From the NCBI RefSeq assembly GCF_001729765.1, contig NZ_CP017181.1, positions 1,426,001 through 1,490,000 on the forward strand: DNA of 64,000 bases. Reading direction: 5' to 3'. Positions within the stretch are counted from its first letter, which is position 1, and each line of letters begins with the position of its first letter. The notes beneath the pieces were generated by a model that was not told the origin of the DNA, did no database searches, and saw only the letters and a program-made list of their open reading frames with translations. Positions 18,581 through 28,957 of the stretch are shown here, piece by piece. Made by a program: the position numbers and the translations under genes. The DNA comes from Enterobacter kobei (lineage in GTDB: Bacteria > Pseudomonadota > Gammaproteobacteria > Enterobacterales > Enterobacteriaceae).

Positions 18581-19519
18581 ATGGTTAATGCGGTAATCGC
18601 AATTCATGGTGGCGCAGGGGCAATCACCCGTGCACAGCTCAGTCCTGAGCAGGAAAAGCGTTATATTGACGCGCTGTACGCCATTGTTGAAACAGGTCAG
18701 AAAATGCTGGAAGCGGGCGAGAGCGCGCTGGATGTGGTCACCGAGGCGGTGCGTCTGCTGGAGGAGTGTCCGCTCTTTAATGCTGGCATCGGTTCAGTCT
18801 TTACCCGGGATGAAACCCACGAGCTTGATGCTTGCGTGATGGACGGCGTCACCCTGAAGGCAGGGGCCGTTGCGGGCGTGAGTCATCTGCGTAATCCGGT
18901 GCTGGCGGCGCGTCTGGTGATGGAAGAGAGCCCGCACGTTCTGCTGACGGGCGCCGGGGCGGAGAAATTTGCCCGTGAGCACGGAATGGAACCGGTATCG
19001 CCCGATCTTTTTTCCACGGAGGAGCGCTATCAGCAACTGCTGGAAGCCCGTTCAGCGGGTATGACGCAGCTTGATCATGCTGCGCCGCTGGATGAGACCA
19101 CCAAAATGGGCACGGTCGGCGCGGTGGCGCTGGATAAGGCCGGCAACCTCGCGGCGGCGACCTCAACGGGCGGCATGACCAACAAGCTGCCCGGCCGCGT
19201 CGGCGACAGCCCGCTGCCGGGCGCCGGCTGCTATGCCAATAACGCCACGGCGGCGGTGTCGTGTACCGGCACCGGGGAAGTGTTTATTCGCGCCCTCGCG
19301 GCCTACGACATCACCGCGCTGATGGATTACGGCGGTTTAAGCCTGAGCGAGGCCTGCGAGCGCGTGGTGATGGAAAAATTGCCTGCTCTGGGCGGCGTTG
19401 GCGGCCTAATTGCCGTGGACCGTGAGGGCAACGTGGCCCTGCCGTTTAACAGCGAAGGGATGTATCGCGCCTGGGGTTACGCCGGTGATGAACCGAGCAC
19501 GGGCATCTATCGTGAATAA
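18581..19519 (+). CDS. iaaA: Isoaspartyl peptidase / L-asparaginase IaaA
   Basis: The protein has 312 residues from ATG 18581, with GGGTGA six bases upstream; GTG 18572 and ATG 18575 are alternatives. [11 protein letters not shown] aligns with the E. coli start. It is an N-terminal-nucleophile hydrolase that cleaves itself before the threonine in [11 protein letters not shown] (near residue 176) to give alpha and beta chains. It then removes isoaspartyl residues from peptides. [15 protein letters not shown] is the substrate-binding block. The C-terminus is a few residues shorter than in E. coli. It leads the gsiABCD operon, with a gap of 11 bp, which fits a shared role in peptide and glutathione scavenging. 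Confidence 0.95.
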   Translation: MVNAVIAIHGGAGAITRAQLSPEQEKRYIDALYAIVETGQKMLEAGESALDVVTEAVRLLEECPLFNAGIGSVFTRDETHELDACVMDGVTLKAGAVAGVSHLRNPVLAARLVMEESPHVLLTGAGAEKFAREHGMEPVSPDLFSTEERYQQLLEARSAGMTQLDHAAPLDETTKMGTVGAVALDKAGNLAAATSTGGMTNKLPGRVGDSPLPGAGCYANNATAAVSCTGTGEVFIRALAAYDITALMDYGGLSLSEACERVVMEKLPALGGVGGLIAVDREGNVALPFNSEGMYRAWGYAGDEPSTGIYRE

Positions 19520-19530
19520 GGGGGCCGCGC

Positions 19531-21402
19531 GTGCCGCACAGTGAAGAGCTGGACAACGGCGAAGTACTGGCTGTCCATCAGCTGAATATTGCGTTTCAGG
19601 AAGAGCGGCAGTTCATCCCCGCAGTAGAAAATTTATCGTTCTCGCTCAGACGCGGCGAGACGCTGGCAATTGTTGGCGAATCCGGTTCCGGTAAATCGGT
19701 CACCGCGCTGGCGCTGATGCGTCTGCTGGAACAGACGGGCGGGCAAATCAGCAGCGAGAAGATGCTCCTGCGCCGCCGTAATCGTCAGGTCATTGATTTA
19801 AACGAGCTGAGCGGCGCGCAGATGCAGGGCGTGCGCGGGGCAGATATTGCGATGATCTTTCAGGAGCCGATGACTTCGCTTAACCCGGTTTTCCCGGTAG
19901 GGGAACAGATTGCCGAGTCCATCCGGCTGCATCAGGGGCTAAGCGGCGATGAGGCGCTCAACGAAGCCAGAAGGATGCTGGAGCTGGTGCGCATTCCCGA
20001 GGCGCAGGCCATTCTGGGACGTTACCCGCATCAGCTTTCCGGCGGTATGCGCCAGCGGGTGATGATTGCCATGGCGCTCTCCTGCCGTCCGGCGGTACTG
20101 ATTGCGGATGAACCGACAACGGCGCTGGACGTGACGATTCAGGCGCAGATCCTGCAGCTTATCAAAGTGCTGCAGCAAGAGATGGAGATGGGGGTAATAT
20201 TTATCACCCACGATATGGGCGTGGTGGCTGACATCGCCGACCGGGTGCTGGTGATGCACAAGGGCAATGCGGTGGAAACCGGCACGGTCGAACAGATTTT
20301 TCATGCCCCTGTGCATCCTTATACTAAAGCGCTGCTGGCGGCGGTGCCGCGTCTTGGCGCGATGAACGGCAGCGACCTGCCGCGTCGTTTTCCGCTGATT
20401 TCCCTTGAAGCGACAGGGCAGCAGGAGGATGAACGCGAGCAGGATACCGTGGTGCCGGGCAAACCCATTCTTGAAGTGCGCGACCTGGTGACCCGTTTTC
20501 CGCTGCGCAGCGGGATTTTCAATCGCCTGAAGCGCGAAGTCCACGCGGTCGAAAACGTCAGTTTCGATTTATGGCCGGGCGAAACGCTGGCGCTGGTGGG
20601 GGAGTCCGGCTGCGGGAAATCCACCACCGGACGCGCACTGCTTCGGCTGGTGGAGACGCAGGAAGGGACAATCACCTTTAACGGCGAACGAATCGATACC
20701 CTGCCAGACAACAAATTACAGGCGGTACGCCGGGATATTCAGTTTATTTTCCAGGATCCGTATGCCTCCCTCGATCCGCGCCATACGGTGGGGTACTCCA
20801 TTATGGAGCCGCTGCGGGTGCATAATCTGCTCGACGGCGAAGCAGCGCAGCGCCGCGTGGCCTGGCTGCTGGAGCGCGTCGGCCTCAAGCCGGAACATGC
20901 CTGGCGTTATCCGCACGAGTTTTCCGGCGGGCAGCGGCAGCGTATCTGCATTGCCCGTGCGCTGGCGCTGAACCCGAAAGTGGTGATTGCGGATGAATCC
21001 GTTTCGGCGCTGGATGTCTCAATCCGGGCGCAAATCATCAACTTATTGCTCGATTTACAGCGGGATATGGGCATCGCTTTCCTGTTTATCTCGCACGATA
21101 TGGCGGTGGTCGAGCGCATCAGCCATCGCGTGGCGGTGATGTTCATGGGGCAAATCGTGGAGATAGGTCCGCGAAGGGCAGTGTTTGAGAACCCGCAACA
21201 TCCTTACACTCGCAAGCTTATCGCGGCGGTACCGGTTGCTGACCCCGCGCATCGTCACGGCCAGCGCGTGCTGCTGCAGGATGAAATGCCGAGCAATATT
21301 CGCAAACGCGGCGAGGCCGTGGAGCGCGTGACGCTGCGCGAAGTCGGGCCGGGTCATTTCGTCGCTCCCCCGCGTCAGGACAATGCGTTTTCGCGGTTAT
21401 AA
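19531..21402 (+). CDS. gsiA: Glutathione import ATP-binding protein GsiA
   Basis: The protein has 623 residues with two fused ABC ATPase domains of the oligopeptide family. Domain 1 (about 15-280) has GESGSGKS, signature LSGGMRQRV and [11 protein letters not shown]. Domain 2 (about 315-600) has [18 protein letters not shown] and [11 protein letters not shown]. Note ADES in place of the usual ADEA/ADEP, though the catalytic Glu is kept. Each half ends with the oligopeptide-transporter segment [12 protein letters not shown] or [12 protein letters not shown]. It drives glutathione uptake with GsiBCD. Translation starts at GTG, as the alignment to E. coli (MPHSDEL) indicates. Confidence 0.95.
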   Translation: MPHSEELDNGEVLAVHQLNIAFQEERQFIPAVENLSFSLRRGETLAIVGESGSGKSVTALALMRLLEQTGGQISSEKMLLRRRNRQVIDLNELSGAQMQGVRGADIAMIFQEPMTSLNPVFPVGEQIAESIRLHQGLSGDEALNEARRMLELVRIPEAQAILGRYPHQLSGGMRQRVMIAMALSCRPAVLIADEPTTALDVTIQAQILQLIKVLQQEMEMGVIFITHDMGVVADIADRVLVMHKGNAVETGTVEQIFHAPVHPYTKALLAAVPRLGAMNGSDLPRRFPLISLEATGQQEDEREQDTVVPGKPILEVRDLVTRFPLRSGIFNRLKREVHAVENVSFDLWPGETLALVGESGCGKSTTGRALLRLVETQEGTITFNGERIDTLPDNKLQAVRRDIQFIFQDPYASLDPRHTVGYSIMEPLRVHNLLDGEAAQRRVAWLLERVGLKPEHAWRYPHEFSGGQRQRICIARALALNPKVVIADESVSALDVSIRAQIINLLLDLQRDMGIAFLFISHDMAVVERISHRVAVMFMGQIVEIGPRRAVFENPQHPYTRKLIAAVPVADPAHRHGQRVLLQDEMPSNIRKRGEAVERVTLREVGPGHFVAPPRQDNAFSRL

Positions 21403-21425
21403 CTTACAACAGGCAGGAGAACACA

Positions 21426-22964
21426 ATGGTTACTTTTGTAGCGCGTAGATGGTTGTTAGCCGCGAGCGTGACGGCAGCCCTGGCCGCTGCCCCCGCGTTC
21501 GCTGCCAAAGATGTGGTGGTTGCTGTCGGCTCCAACTTCACCACGCTGGATCCGTATGACGCCAACGATACGCTTTCCCAGGCGGTGGCGAAATCGTTCT
21601 ATCAGGGGCTGTTCGGCCTGGATAACGAGATGAAGCTCAAAAATGTTCTGGCGCAGGGGTATACCGTCTCCGACGACGGTCTGGTCTATACTATCAAGCT
21701 TCGTTCCGGCGTGAAGTTCCAGGACGGTACCGATTTCAATGCGGAGGCGGTAAAGGTCAACCTTGACCGTGCCAGCAACCCGGAAAACAGCCTGAAGCGC
21801 TATAACCTTTATAAAAACATCGCCAGCACCGAGGCGGTGGATCCGACGACGGTCAAAATCACGCTGAAAGCGCCATTCTCGGCGTTTATCAATATACTGG
21901 CGCACCCGGCAACGGCGATGATCTCGCCTGCCGCGTTGAAAAAGTACGGCAAGGAGATTGGCTTCCACCCGGTCGGTACCGGCCCGTACGAGCTGCTCAC
22001 CTGGAACCAGACCGATTTTGTGAAGGTGAAGAAATTCCCAGGGTACTGGCAGAAAGGGCTGCCGAAGCTGGACACCATCACCTGGCGTCCGGTGGTGGAT
22101 AACAATACCCGCGCAGCGATGCTGCAAACGGGTGAGGCGCAGTTTGCTTTCCCCATCCCGTATGAGCAGGCCGCTATTCTGCAGAAAAACAGCAAGCTGG
22201 AGCTGGTGGCCAGTCCGTCAATCATGCAGCGCTATATCAGCATGAACGTCACGCAGAAGCCGTTTGATAACCCAAAGGTACGTGAAGCGATCAACTATGC
22301 GATTAACCGTCAGGCGCTGGTGAAGGTCGCTTTTGCGGGCTATGCCACCCCGGCGACCGGCGTGCTGCCTCCGGCTATTGCCTATGCGCAAAGCTATCAG
22401 CCGTGGCCGTACGATCCGGCTAAAGCGCGCGAGCTGCTCAAAGAGGCGGGCTTCCCGAACGGTTTCAGCACCACGCTGTGGTCGTCGCATAATCACAGTA
22501 CCGCCCAGAAGGTGCTGCAGTTCACCCAGCAGCAGCTGGCGCAGGTGGGCATCAAGGTGCAGGTCACCGCGATGGATGCCGGTCAGCGGGCCGCGGAGGT
22601 CGAGGGGAAAGGGCAGAAAGAGAGCGGCGTGCGGATGTTCTATACCGGTTGGTCGGCGTCGACCGGTGAAGCCGACTGGGCGCTTGCACCGCTGTTTGCT
22701 TCGCAAAACTGGCCGCCAACCCTGTTTAACACCGCGTTTTACAGCAATCCGCAGGTGGACAACGATCTGGCCGATGCCCTGAAAACCACTAAACCGGAAG
22801 AGAAAGCGCGCCTTTACAAAGACGCCCAGGACCTTATCTGGAAAGAGTCGCCGTGGGTACCGCTGGTGGTGGAGAAACTGGTTTCAGCCCATAACAGAGC
22901 GCTGACCGGATTCTACATCATGCCGGATACGGGCTTTAGCTTTGACGATGCGGATTTAAAATAA
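21426..22964 (+). CDS. gsiB: Glutathione-binding periplasmic protein GsiB
   Basis: The protein has 512 residues with a clear signal peptide (positive [21 protein letters not shown], quoted here as MVTFVARRW then [12 protein letters not shown], cleavage after AFA near residue 26). It belongs to the extracellular solute-binding family 5. The family block is [15 protein letters not shown]. It captures glutathione and hands it to GsiC/GsiD. It has a strong ribosome binding site (CAGGAG) and is followed by gsiC after 5 bp. Confidence 0.95.
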   Translation: MVTFVARRWLLAASVTAALAAAPAFAAKDVVVAVGSNFTTLDPYDANDTLSQAVAKSFYQGLFGLDNEMKLKNVLAQGYTVSDDGLVYTIKLRSGVKFQDGTDFNAEAVKVNLDRASNPENSLKRYNLYKNIASTEAVDPTTVKITLKAPFSAFINILAHPATAMISPAALKKYGKEIGFHPVGTGPYELLTWNQTDFVKVKKFPGYWQKGLPKLDTITWRPVVDNNTRAAMLQTGEAQFAFPIPYEQAAILQKNSKLELVASPSIMQRYISMNVTQKPFDNPKVREAINYAINRQALVKVAFAGYATPATGVLPPAIAYAQSYQPWPYDPAKARELLKEAGFPNGFSTTLWSSHNHSTAQKVLQFTQQQLAQVGIKVQVTAMDAGQRAAEVEGKGQKESGVRMFYTGWSASTGEADWALAPLFASQNWPPTLFNTAFYSNPQVDNDLADALKTTKPEEKARLYKDAQDLIWKESPWVPLVVEKLVSAHNRALTGFYIMPDTGFSFDDADLK

Positions 22965-22969
22965 CACTC

Positions 22970-23890
22970 ATGCTGAATTATGTTTGTAAACGCTTGCTTG
23001 GGCTTATCCCGACGCTGCTGATTGTGGCGATACTGGTATTTTTGTTTGTGCATATGCTGCCGGGCGATCCGGCGCGTCTGGTTGCCGGGCCGGAAGCAGA
23101 TGCCGCCGTCATTGAGCTGGTGCGCAAGCAACTGGGCCTCGATCAGCCACTGTATATGCAGTTTCTTCATTACATTTGCAACGTTCTGCAGGGCGATTTT
23201 GGCATCTCGATGGTGTCGCGTCGTCCGGTAGCGGAGGAAATCGCCAGCCGCTTTATGCCCACGTTCTGGCTAACGATTGCCAGTATGAGCTGGGCAGTGG
23301 TGTTTGGGCTGGGCGCCGGGATTGTTGCGGCGGTCTGGCGCAACCGCTGGCCAGATAAGCTTGGTATGGCGCTGGCGGTCACCGGTATCTCTTTTCCGGC
23401 GTTCGCGCTGGGGATGCTGCTGATGCAAATCTTCTCCGTTGAGCTGGGCTGGCTGCCGACCGTTGGGGCCGATACCTGGAAGCATTACATTCTGCCCTCT
23501 ATGACGCTGGGGGCTGCCGTCTCGGCGGTAATGGCCCGCTTTACCCGCGCCTCCTTCGTTGACGTGCTGAGTGAAGATTATATACGCACCGCGCGGGCGA
23601 AAGGGGTCAGCGAGAAGTGGGTCATTCTTAAGCACGGGTTTCGTAATGCGATGATCCCGGTGGTGACGATGATGGGGCTGCAGTTTGGCTTTCTGCTGGG
23701 CGGCTCTATCGTCGTGGAAAAGGTCTTCAACTGGCCGGGGCTGGGGCGTCTGCTGGTCGATTCGGTCGAGATGCGCGACTACCCGGTAATTCAGGCGGAA
23801 GTCCTGCTTTTCTCCCTGGAGTTTATTCTTATCAATTTAGTGGTGGATGTGCTCTACGCCGCCATTAACCCGGCCATCAGGTATAAGTAA
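22970..23890 (+). CDS. gsiC: Glutathione ABC transporter permease GsiC
   Basis: The protein has 306 residues and six membrane segments. The N-terminal [14 protein letters not shown] and the EAA-type loop ([26 protein letters not shown], seen around residues 200-225) are typical of DppB/OppB permeases, and the loop docks on GsiA. It pairs with GsiD, whose ATG begins 1 bp after this stop. Confidence 0.95.
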   Translation: MLNYVCKRLLGLIPTLLIVAILVFLFVHMLPGDPARLVAGPEADAAVIELVRKQLGLDQPLYMQFLHYICNVLQGDFGISMVSRRPVAEEIASRFMPTFWLTIASMSWAVVFGLGAGIVAAVWRNRWPDKLGMALAVTGISFPAFALGMLLMQIFSVELGWLPTVGADTWKHYILPSMTLGAAVSAVMARFTRASFVDVLSEDYIRTARAKGVSEKWVILKHGFRNAMIPVVTMMGLQFGFLLGGSIVVEKVFNWPGLGRLLVDSVEMRDYPVIQAEVLLFSLEFILINLVVDVLYAAINPAIRYK

Positions 23891-23891
23891 A

Positions 23892-24803
23892 ATGCGATTG
23901 TTGAACTGGCGACGTCAGGCCGTTTTAAACGCTATGCCGGGGCTGAAACCGGAGCATATCCGCACGCCGTGGTCGGAATTCTGGCGGCGTTTTCGCCGTC
24001 AGCCGGTCGCCATGACGGCGGGGCTGTTTGTGCTGCTGCTGATTGCGGTGGCCATCGTTGCACCCTGGGTGGCGCCGTTTGATGCGGAAAACTATTTTGA
24101 CTACGACCGCCTGAACGATGGGCCGTCCATGCTCCACTGGTTCGGCGTGGATTCCCTTGGGCGCGATATCTTCAGCCGCGTGCTGGTGGGGGCGCAAATC
24201 TCGCTTGCCGCCGGGGTGTTTGCGGTACTGATCGGCGCGGCAATCGGTACCGTGCTGGGTCTCGTCGCCGGATATTACGAAGGCTGGTGGGACCGCATCA
24301 TCATGCGAATCTGTGACGTGCTGTTTGCCTTCCCGGGTATTCTGCTGGCCATTGCCGTGGTGGCCATTATGGGCAGCGGCATGGCGAACGTGATTATTGC
24401 CGTTGCGGTATTTTCGATTCCCGCCTTTGCCCGCCTTGTGCGCGGCAACACGCTGGTGCTTAAACAGCAGACGTTTATCGAGTCCGCCCGCAGCATGGGG
24501 GCCAGCGATGCCACCATTCTGTTCAGCCATATTCTGCCGGGAACGGTGTCGTCTATTGTGGTCTATTTCACCATGCGCATCGGCGTGTCGATTATTTCTG
24601 CGGCCAGCCTGTCGTTTCTGGGGTTAGGCGCACAGCCACCGACGCCGGAGTGGGGCGCGATGCTGAACGAGGCGAGGGCAGATATGGTGATTGCCCCGCA
24701 CGTGGCGATCTTCCCGAGTCTGGCGATTTTCCTGACCGTGCTGGCGTTTAACCTGCTGGGGGATGGGCTGCGCGACGCGCTGGATCCGAGGATTAAGGGG
24801 TAG
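23892..24803 (+). CDS. gsiD: Glutathione ABC transporter permease GsiD
   Basis: The protein has 303 residues from ATG 23892, which gives [17 protein letters not shown] as in E. coli; the frame is open further upstream to 23847 inside gsiC, which I reject. It has six membrane segments and the DppC-type motif [23 protein letters not shown] (seen near residues 197-220) that contacts the ATPase. [15 protein letters not shown] follows. It ends the gsi operon. In E. coli two cyclic-di-GMP genes (yliE, yliF) follow; here only a REP separates it from convergent rimO. Confidence 0.95.
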   Translation: MRLLNWRRQAVLNAMPGLKPEHIRTPWSEFWRRFRRQPVAMTAGLFVLLLIAVAIVAPWVAPFDAENYFDYDRLNDGPSMLHWFGVDSLGRDIFSRVLVGAQISLAAGVFAVLIGAAIGTVLGLVAGYYEGWWDRIIMRICDVLFAFPGILLAIAVVAIMGSGMANVIIAVAVFSIPAFARLVRGNTLVLKQQTFIESARSMGASDATILFSHILPGTVSSIVVYFTMRIGVSIISAASLSFLGLGAQPPTPEWGAMLNEARADMVIAPHVAIFPSLAIFLTVLAFNLLGDGLRDALDPRIKG

Positions 24804-24816
24804 GGCAGTGGAATGT

Positions 24817-24848
24817 GCCGGGTGGCGGCTACGCCTTACCCGGCCTGG
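24817..24848. repeat. REP element between gsiD and rimO
   Basis: GCCGGGTGGCGGCTACGCC...CCCGGCC stands between the convergent genes. Confidence 0.85.
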
Positions 24849-24866
24849 AAATGAGGTGCAGTGCGA

Positions 24867-26192
24867 TTAAACCCGGCTACCCCAGAGGTCATATTCGTCC
24901 GCGTTTTCAACCTTCACGCGAATAATATCACCCGGCTTAACGCGAGTTTCGCCGTTCAGGTACACCGCGCCGTCGATTTCAGGGGCATCCGCCATGCTGC
25001 GGCCAATTGCGCCTTCTTCGTCCACTTCGTCAATGATAACCATGATCTCACGGCCCACTTTCTCCTGCAGACGTTCAGCAGAGATCTGCTGTTGCAGCTG
25101 CATAAAGCGGTTCCAGCGCTCTTCTTTCACCTCTTCGGGCACCTGATCCGCCAGTTCGTTGGCGGTTGCGCCTTCAACCGGGCTGTACTTGAAGCAGCCT
25201 ACGCGGTCCAGACGCGCTTCTTTCAGGAAATCGAGCAGCATCTGGAAATCTTCTTCGGTTTCACCCGGGAAGCCGACGATGAAGGTTGAGCGCAGGGTCA
25301 GATCCGGGCAGATTTCGCGCCACTGTTTAATGCGTGCCAGCTGACGGTCAACGGAGCCAGGACGTTTCATCAGCTTCAGGATACGCGGACTGGCGTGCTG
25401 CAGCGGGATGTCCAGATACGGCAGGATTTTGCCTTCCGCCATCAACGGAATGACGTCGTCAACGTGCGGATATGGGTAGACGTAATGCAGACGCGTCCAG
25501 ATCCCCAGCTTCGCGAGCTGCTCGCACAGGCCCACCATGCTGGTTTTCACCGGCTCGCCGTTGTGGAAACCGGAACGGTGCTTCACGTCTACGCCGTAAG
25601 CAGAGGTATCCTGGGAAATCACCAGCAGTTCTTTCACGCCAGCATCGGCCAGACGTTTAGCTTCCGCCAGCACGTCGCCAATCGGACGGCTCACCAGATC
25701 GCCACGCATGGACGGGATGATGCAGAAGGTGCAGCGATGGTTGCAGCCTTCGGAAATTTTCAGGTAAGCGTAGTGACGCGGCGTCAGCTTCACGCCCTGT
25801 TCCGGCACCAGGCTCAGGAACGGATTGTGCTTTGGTTTTGGCACGTAGTGATGAACATGTTCCAGCACCTGCTCGTAACTGTGCGGGCCGGTGATCTCCA
25901 GCACCTTCGGATGCACTTCGCGGATCTGGTCCTCTTTCGCGCCCAGACAGCCGGTCACAATGACTTTGCCGTTTTCCGTCAGGGCTTCACCGATGGCTTC
26001 CAGGGACTCCTGAACCGCGCTGTCGATAAACCCGCAGGTGTTCACAATCACCATATCGGCGTTGTCGTAGCTTGGCACCACGTCATAGCCTTCGGTACGA
26101 AGTTCGGTAAGGATGCGTTCGGAATCCACCAGGTTTTTCGGGCAGCCGAGGGAGACGAAGCCGATTTTCGGCGGGTGCGTAACATTGCTCAT
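24867..26192 (-). CDS. rimO: Ribosomal protein uS12 methylthiotransferase RimO
   Basis: The protein has 441 residues. It is a radical-SAM enzyme that methylthiolates the conserved aspartate (Asp88 in E. coli) of ribosomal protein S12. Order of domains: the UPF0004 domain with cysteines ([22 protein letters not shown]) for the second iron-sulfur cluster; the radical-SAM core with [11 protein letters not shown]; and a C-terminal TRAM domain. The gene is intact. Its first 16 codons and leader are duplicated at 30487-30549, on the far side of the bacteriocin island. Confidence 0.96.
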   Translation of the reverse strand: MSNVTHPPKIGFVSLGCPKNLVDSERILTELRTEGYDVVPSYDNADMVIVNTCGFIDSAVQESLEAIGEALTENGKVIVTGCLGAKEDQIREVHPKVLEITGPHSYEQVLEHVHHYVPKPKHNPFLSLVPEQGVKLTPRHYAYLKISEGCNHRCTFCIIPSMRGDLVSRPIGDVLAEAKRLADAGVKELLVISQDTSAYGVDVKHRSGFHNGEPVKTSMVGLCEQLAKLGIWTRLHYVYPYPHVDDVIPLMAEGKILPYLDIPLQHASPRILKLMKRPGSVDRQLARIKQWREICPDLTLRSTFIVGFPGETEEDFQMLLDFLKEARLDRVGCFKYSPVEGATANELADQVPEEVKEERWNRFMQLQQQISAERLQEKVGREIMVIIDEVDEEGAIGRSMADAPEIDGAVYLNGETRVKPGDIIRVKVENADEYDLWGSRV

Positions 26193-26204
26193 AGGTTAAA
26201 AATT
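26141..26204. repeat. Direct repeat, left copy (rimO 5' end and leader)
   Basis: 64 bp from the beginning of rimO across its start codon into the leader. The copy at 30487-30549 differs by one substitution and one missing T. Weaker similarity continues about 35 bp further in both copies (GGATT.TACAG). Confidence 0.9.
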
Positions 26205-26603
26205 GTTCGATTTTTGGAATGGTCAGGCAGGGATTCTACAGAGGTTGGGGGGAAATTTGTACTGAAGAATTGCGGTTAGCGCGGCTTTTTGGTCCTAACC
26301 GATTTTTCTGGTTATTACTGTTACAAATCAACCGAGTGGATTCAGGTCAGAATGTACGTGTAGTTGAGCCGGATTACTATTGGCTACTGGAGCGAGGCAG
26401 CATGTTCCTACTTGTGTATAGGGTACTTGAACGTTCTTAATAACTGTCTGTATTTGCAATAAGGCCGCGAAAGCGACCTTTTTTTGCTGGTTGCCCGGAA
26501 TGCGTTCCCTTGCAAGGCGTGGAGATCTTGCATCCTGATTGATTTAAGTTAAGTCACTTTTTGGATATTATGCTTTCTATATCAGTATGATTCATGAGGG
26601 ATT
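26205..26603. other. Leader region between rimO and the effector island
   Basis: The region is 399 bp long and AT-richer than its surroundings. It must contain the rimO promoter (minus) and the toxin promoter (plus). A terminator-like hairpin AAGGCCGC-GAAA-GCGACCTT followed by seven T lies at 26461-26487, although no plus-strand gene precedes it. That suggests a remnant of a lost upstream gene. No open gene was recognised. Confidence 0.5.
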
Positions 26604-28283
26604 ATGACCAGAGCACTGGTAAGGCTTGGAGACAAGACTACGAGCGGCGGGGAGGTGATTTCAGCTTCATCGACGATTATCGAAGAAAGAAATATTGCCC
26701 TGAATGGCGATATGGCATGGTGCCCACTAGAAACCTGCAACGGGCCATTTCAGATCAATGGGACCGCGTACCACTTTGCGGAAGACAAAGCCTGTGTAGC
26801 CACTGGCGATCGGGTACTTTGTAACTGTAAAAACAATCAGGTGCTGGGTAGCACAACACTTTGGGTGGAAGACAGCCCCGGCGACCATTTCGAAGAGCAC
26901 CGTAAACGGGCTGCGGAATGGCCCATTACCAAAATGGCAGCTGCGGCAGCAGCAATTACCGCTATCCCTGTATTTGCTAAATCAGTACTTCGCGGTACTG
27001 GCAATACTGATGCAAGAATAGCGGAAGAACCACAAGCCAACATTGGCGAAATGAGTTTCTATCAGTCCAGACCATCGCAGCCAGCCCCCGAGCCAGAACA
27101 GCACGCACAGGCCGCAAAGAAGAAAACTCCACCGCCGCCAGAGCCACCGAAGAAAAAATCACTGTTTGATAAAGTGACAGGTTTCTTTTTTGGTGAAGCG
27201 GAAGCAATGCCACTTCCCCCGCCTCCGGTTGTTATGGGCGGTTCAGCACAAGCAGGAATGGCAGCAGCAGCGGGAGGGGCTACAGCAAAAGCGAATCAGG
27301 ACGCAGCGAAAGCCCTTACGCATACGATGAAACACCTTTCCGGCCCTGAAGTCTGGAGCGGTTCGCTTGCGATGAATTTGCCGTTTGTTGTTATGGGGGC
27401 GATCGTCCAGTCAAAACTCAAGGGTGAAAAGAGCGATCTGCTAACGCCTGAAAAGTTATTGGAAGTCGCACACAGAAAGGGAACCGTACTAACACGTGTA
27501 CGCTACAACTGGATCACTGACGATGAAACCGGGCGATTAAAAGCCGTTGGCTATCATACCAGTACTGAAAGTGGGCGTGATCAGGTTCGTGTCCGGATGC
27601 TCGAAAAGCAGATGGATGGTAGCTATGAATTTTGGGGTGACGAGCGAATCGATAAGCCTCTGATCACATGGACACCAGCGAGTACGCCGGGATCGCAAGA
27701 TAGCTGGAATACTGGGAACAACAGCCCGCAAGCGGGTACTGTAACGATTCCGGGGCTTGAACATCCCGAAATTCAGGGCGTAACTATCACCACAACACCA
27801 GTACCGGAAGAGAAGGATTTTCGGGATTACATTCTGGTGTTTCCGGGGAACATACACCCGCCGATCTACATCTACCTCAGCAAGCCCCCAGTTGAACTAC
27901 TGGAAGTTGAATTGTACAAGGATTTCACAGGGCGTTCTCGACAAGGCAAGTATGAGGCTGATCATATGCCGTCAAGAGCCGCAGTTGAACAATTCTTAAT
28001 GGATGAGTATCCTGGACTTGATCAAAAACTGATCAGGAAAATGGCAGATCGGGTAGCTGCAATTGTTGTGCCAAAAGAAGTTCACCAGAAAATCAGTCAA
28101 ACTTACGGTGGACGTAACAAACCAGAGCAAATTGCAAGGGATGCGAAGAATTTGAGGAGTGCCTTGGATCGGAATTTTGATGCAATAAAACCGGCCCTTA
28201 AAGATTATGGGGCTACTGAAGAACAAGTTGAATCCGCCAGAGCTAAAATGCACAAGCTGAATACAGAGCAAGGATTGTACTAA
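26604..28283 (+). CDS. PAAR / S-type pyocin domain toxin with C-terminal putative nuclease domain
   Basis: The protein has 559 residues. Residues 1-90 look like a PAAR-type tip domain with ordered cysteines and a histidine (Cys40, Cys45, His57, Cys64, Cys73, Cys75) and the GDxTTSGG start. A hydrophobic alanine-rich stretch (110-130) and a proline/lysine linker (155-190) follow. An S-type pyocin domain covers about 270-428 (VLTRVRYNW...DQVRVRML...RDYILVFP). The last 120 residues, with KYEADHMPSRAAVEQFL, form the toxin domain. EADH-x-P resembles metal-dependent HNH-superfamily nucleases, but the activity is inferred. The PAAR domain suggests delivery by a type VI secretion system; none is encoded in the window. 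Its immunity gene overlaps the stop (TAATG). Confidence 0.8.
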   Translation: MTRALVRLGDKTTSGGEVISASSTIIEERNIALNGDMAWCPLETCNGPFQINGTAYHFAEDKACVATGDRVLCNCKNNQVLGSTTLWVEDSPGDHFEEHRKRAAEWPITKMAAAAAAITAIPVFAKSVLRGTGNTDARIAEEPQANIGEMSFYQSRPSQPAPEPEQHAQAAKKKTPPPPEPPKKKSLFDKVTGFFFGEAEAMPLPPPPVVMGGSAQAGMAAAAGGATAKANQDAAKALTHTMKHLSGPEVWSGSLAMNLPFVVMGAIVQSKLKGEKSDLLTPEKLLEVAHRKGTVLTRVRYNWITDDETGRLKAVGYHTSTESGRDQVRVRMLEKQMDGSYEFWGDERIDKPLITWTPASTPGSQDSWNTGNNSPQAGTVTIPGLEHPEIQGVTITTTPVPEEKDFRDYILVFPGNIHPPIYIYLSKPPVELLEVELYKDFTGRSRQGKYEADHMPSRAAVEQFLMDEYPGLDQKLIRKMADRVAAIVVPKEVHQKISQTYGGRNKPEQIARDAKNLRSALDRNFDAIKPALKDYGATEEQVESARAKMHKLNTEQGLY

Positions 28284-28750
28284 TGACAGTAAATGTTACA
28301 GCATTGATCCGTAGTTTAGGTAAATCTTATAAAGATTTGGTTGATTCTGGATTGATAACCTATAAAAGCGATCCCAAAGGAGCATCAGGTTCACCAACAA
28401 TTAGCCTTGATATGGCGAAAGAGGGCGTGTTTTTAGCGTTCAAACGTGATGGTCGTTTACTTAAAGAAATTACATTAAGCATACAACATGATACTTTGAG
28501 TGATTGGACATTCCCTAACGAGTTACCAACGCCTCTTAAGAAAAGCATGTCTCGCAATTGGATTCATGAAAACTTTGGTGAACCAGAAAACAGCATTCCG
28601 CCGAGAGTAATCATGAAGCAGGAAATCGGCAGGATTGAGCGATTCACTGTTGAAGATTTCCACATCCCAATCACAATGCAAATCCGCTATGACATGGCAG
28701 ATATGGTTGTTGCTGTTACTTTCTTGCCAACCTCGGAACTTCGTTGGTGA
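28283..28750 (+). CDS. Cognate immunity protein (DUF6392-like)
   Basis: The protein has 155 residues and no signal peptide. Its ATG overlaps the toxin stop codon (TAATG), the usual arrangement for toxin-immunity pairs with coupled translation. The N-terminal half (LIRSLGKSYKDLVDSGLI, GSPTISLDMAKEGVFLAFKR) resembles the DUF6392 family that I recall next to pyocin-type toxins; that assignment is from memory. It probably binds and blocks the C-terminal toxin domain in the cytoplasm. A strong terminator follows. The coding region is clearly AT-richer than the core genes. Confidence 0.72.
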   Translation: MTVNVTALIRSLGKSYKDLVDSGLITYKSDPKGASGSPTISLDMAKEGVFLAFKRDGRLLKEITLSIQHDTLSDWTFPNELPTPLKKSMSRNWIHENFGEPENSIPPRVIMKQEIGRIERFTVEDFHIPITMQIRYDMADMVVAVTFLPTSELRW

Positions 28751-28760
28751 TCTACCGTAC

Positions 28761-28785
28761 GCGGCCTTATGTAGGCCGCTTTTTC
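28761..28785 (+). terminator. Terminator of the first toxin-immunity unit
   Basis: Stem GCGGCCT / AGGCCGC, loop TATGT, then TTTTT. Confidence 0.92.
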
Positions 28786-28957
28786 GTCCTCGCTAAAAGT
28801 ACTCACCTTAAGATCACAAAATAATCAAATCCTAGGCATCCCGATTTTTGACAAAAAATTAAAGGGATCGTTTACTGAGATAAAAGTACAGTCAGTTTTT
28901 TTCTGCACGATTTGAAATCTCGTTCGTATAATCAGATTCAACCCTGCCCCCGCAGGG
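28786..28957. other. Junction before the orphan toxin module
   Basis: AT-rich sequence without a recognisable gene start. Similarity to the first toxin begins only about 28940 (frame reading NPAPAGMATARA compared with GSAQAGMAAAAG), so the PAAR-encoding 5' end was lost or never present. Confidence 0.55.
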
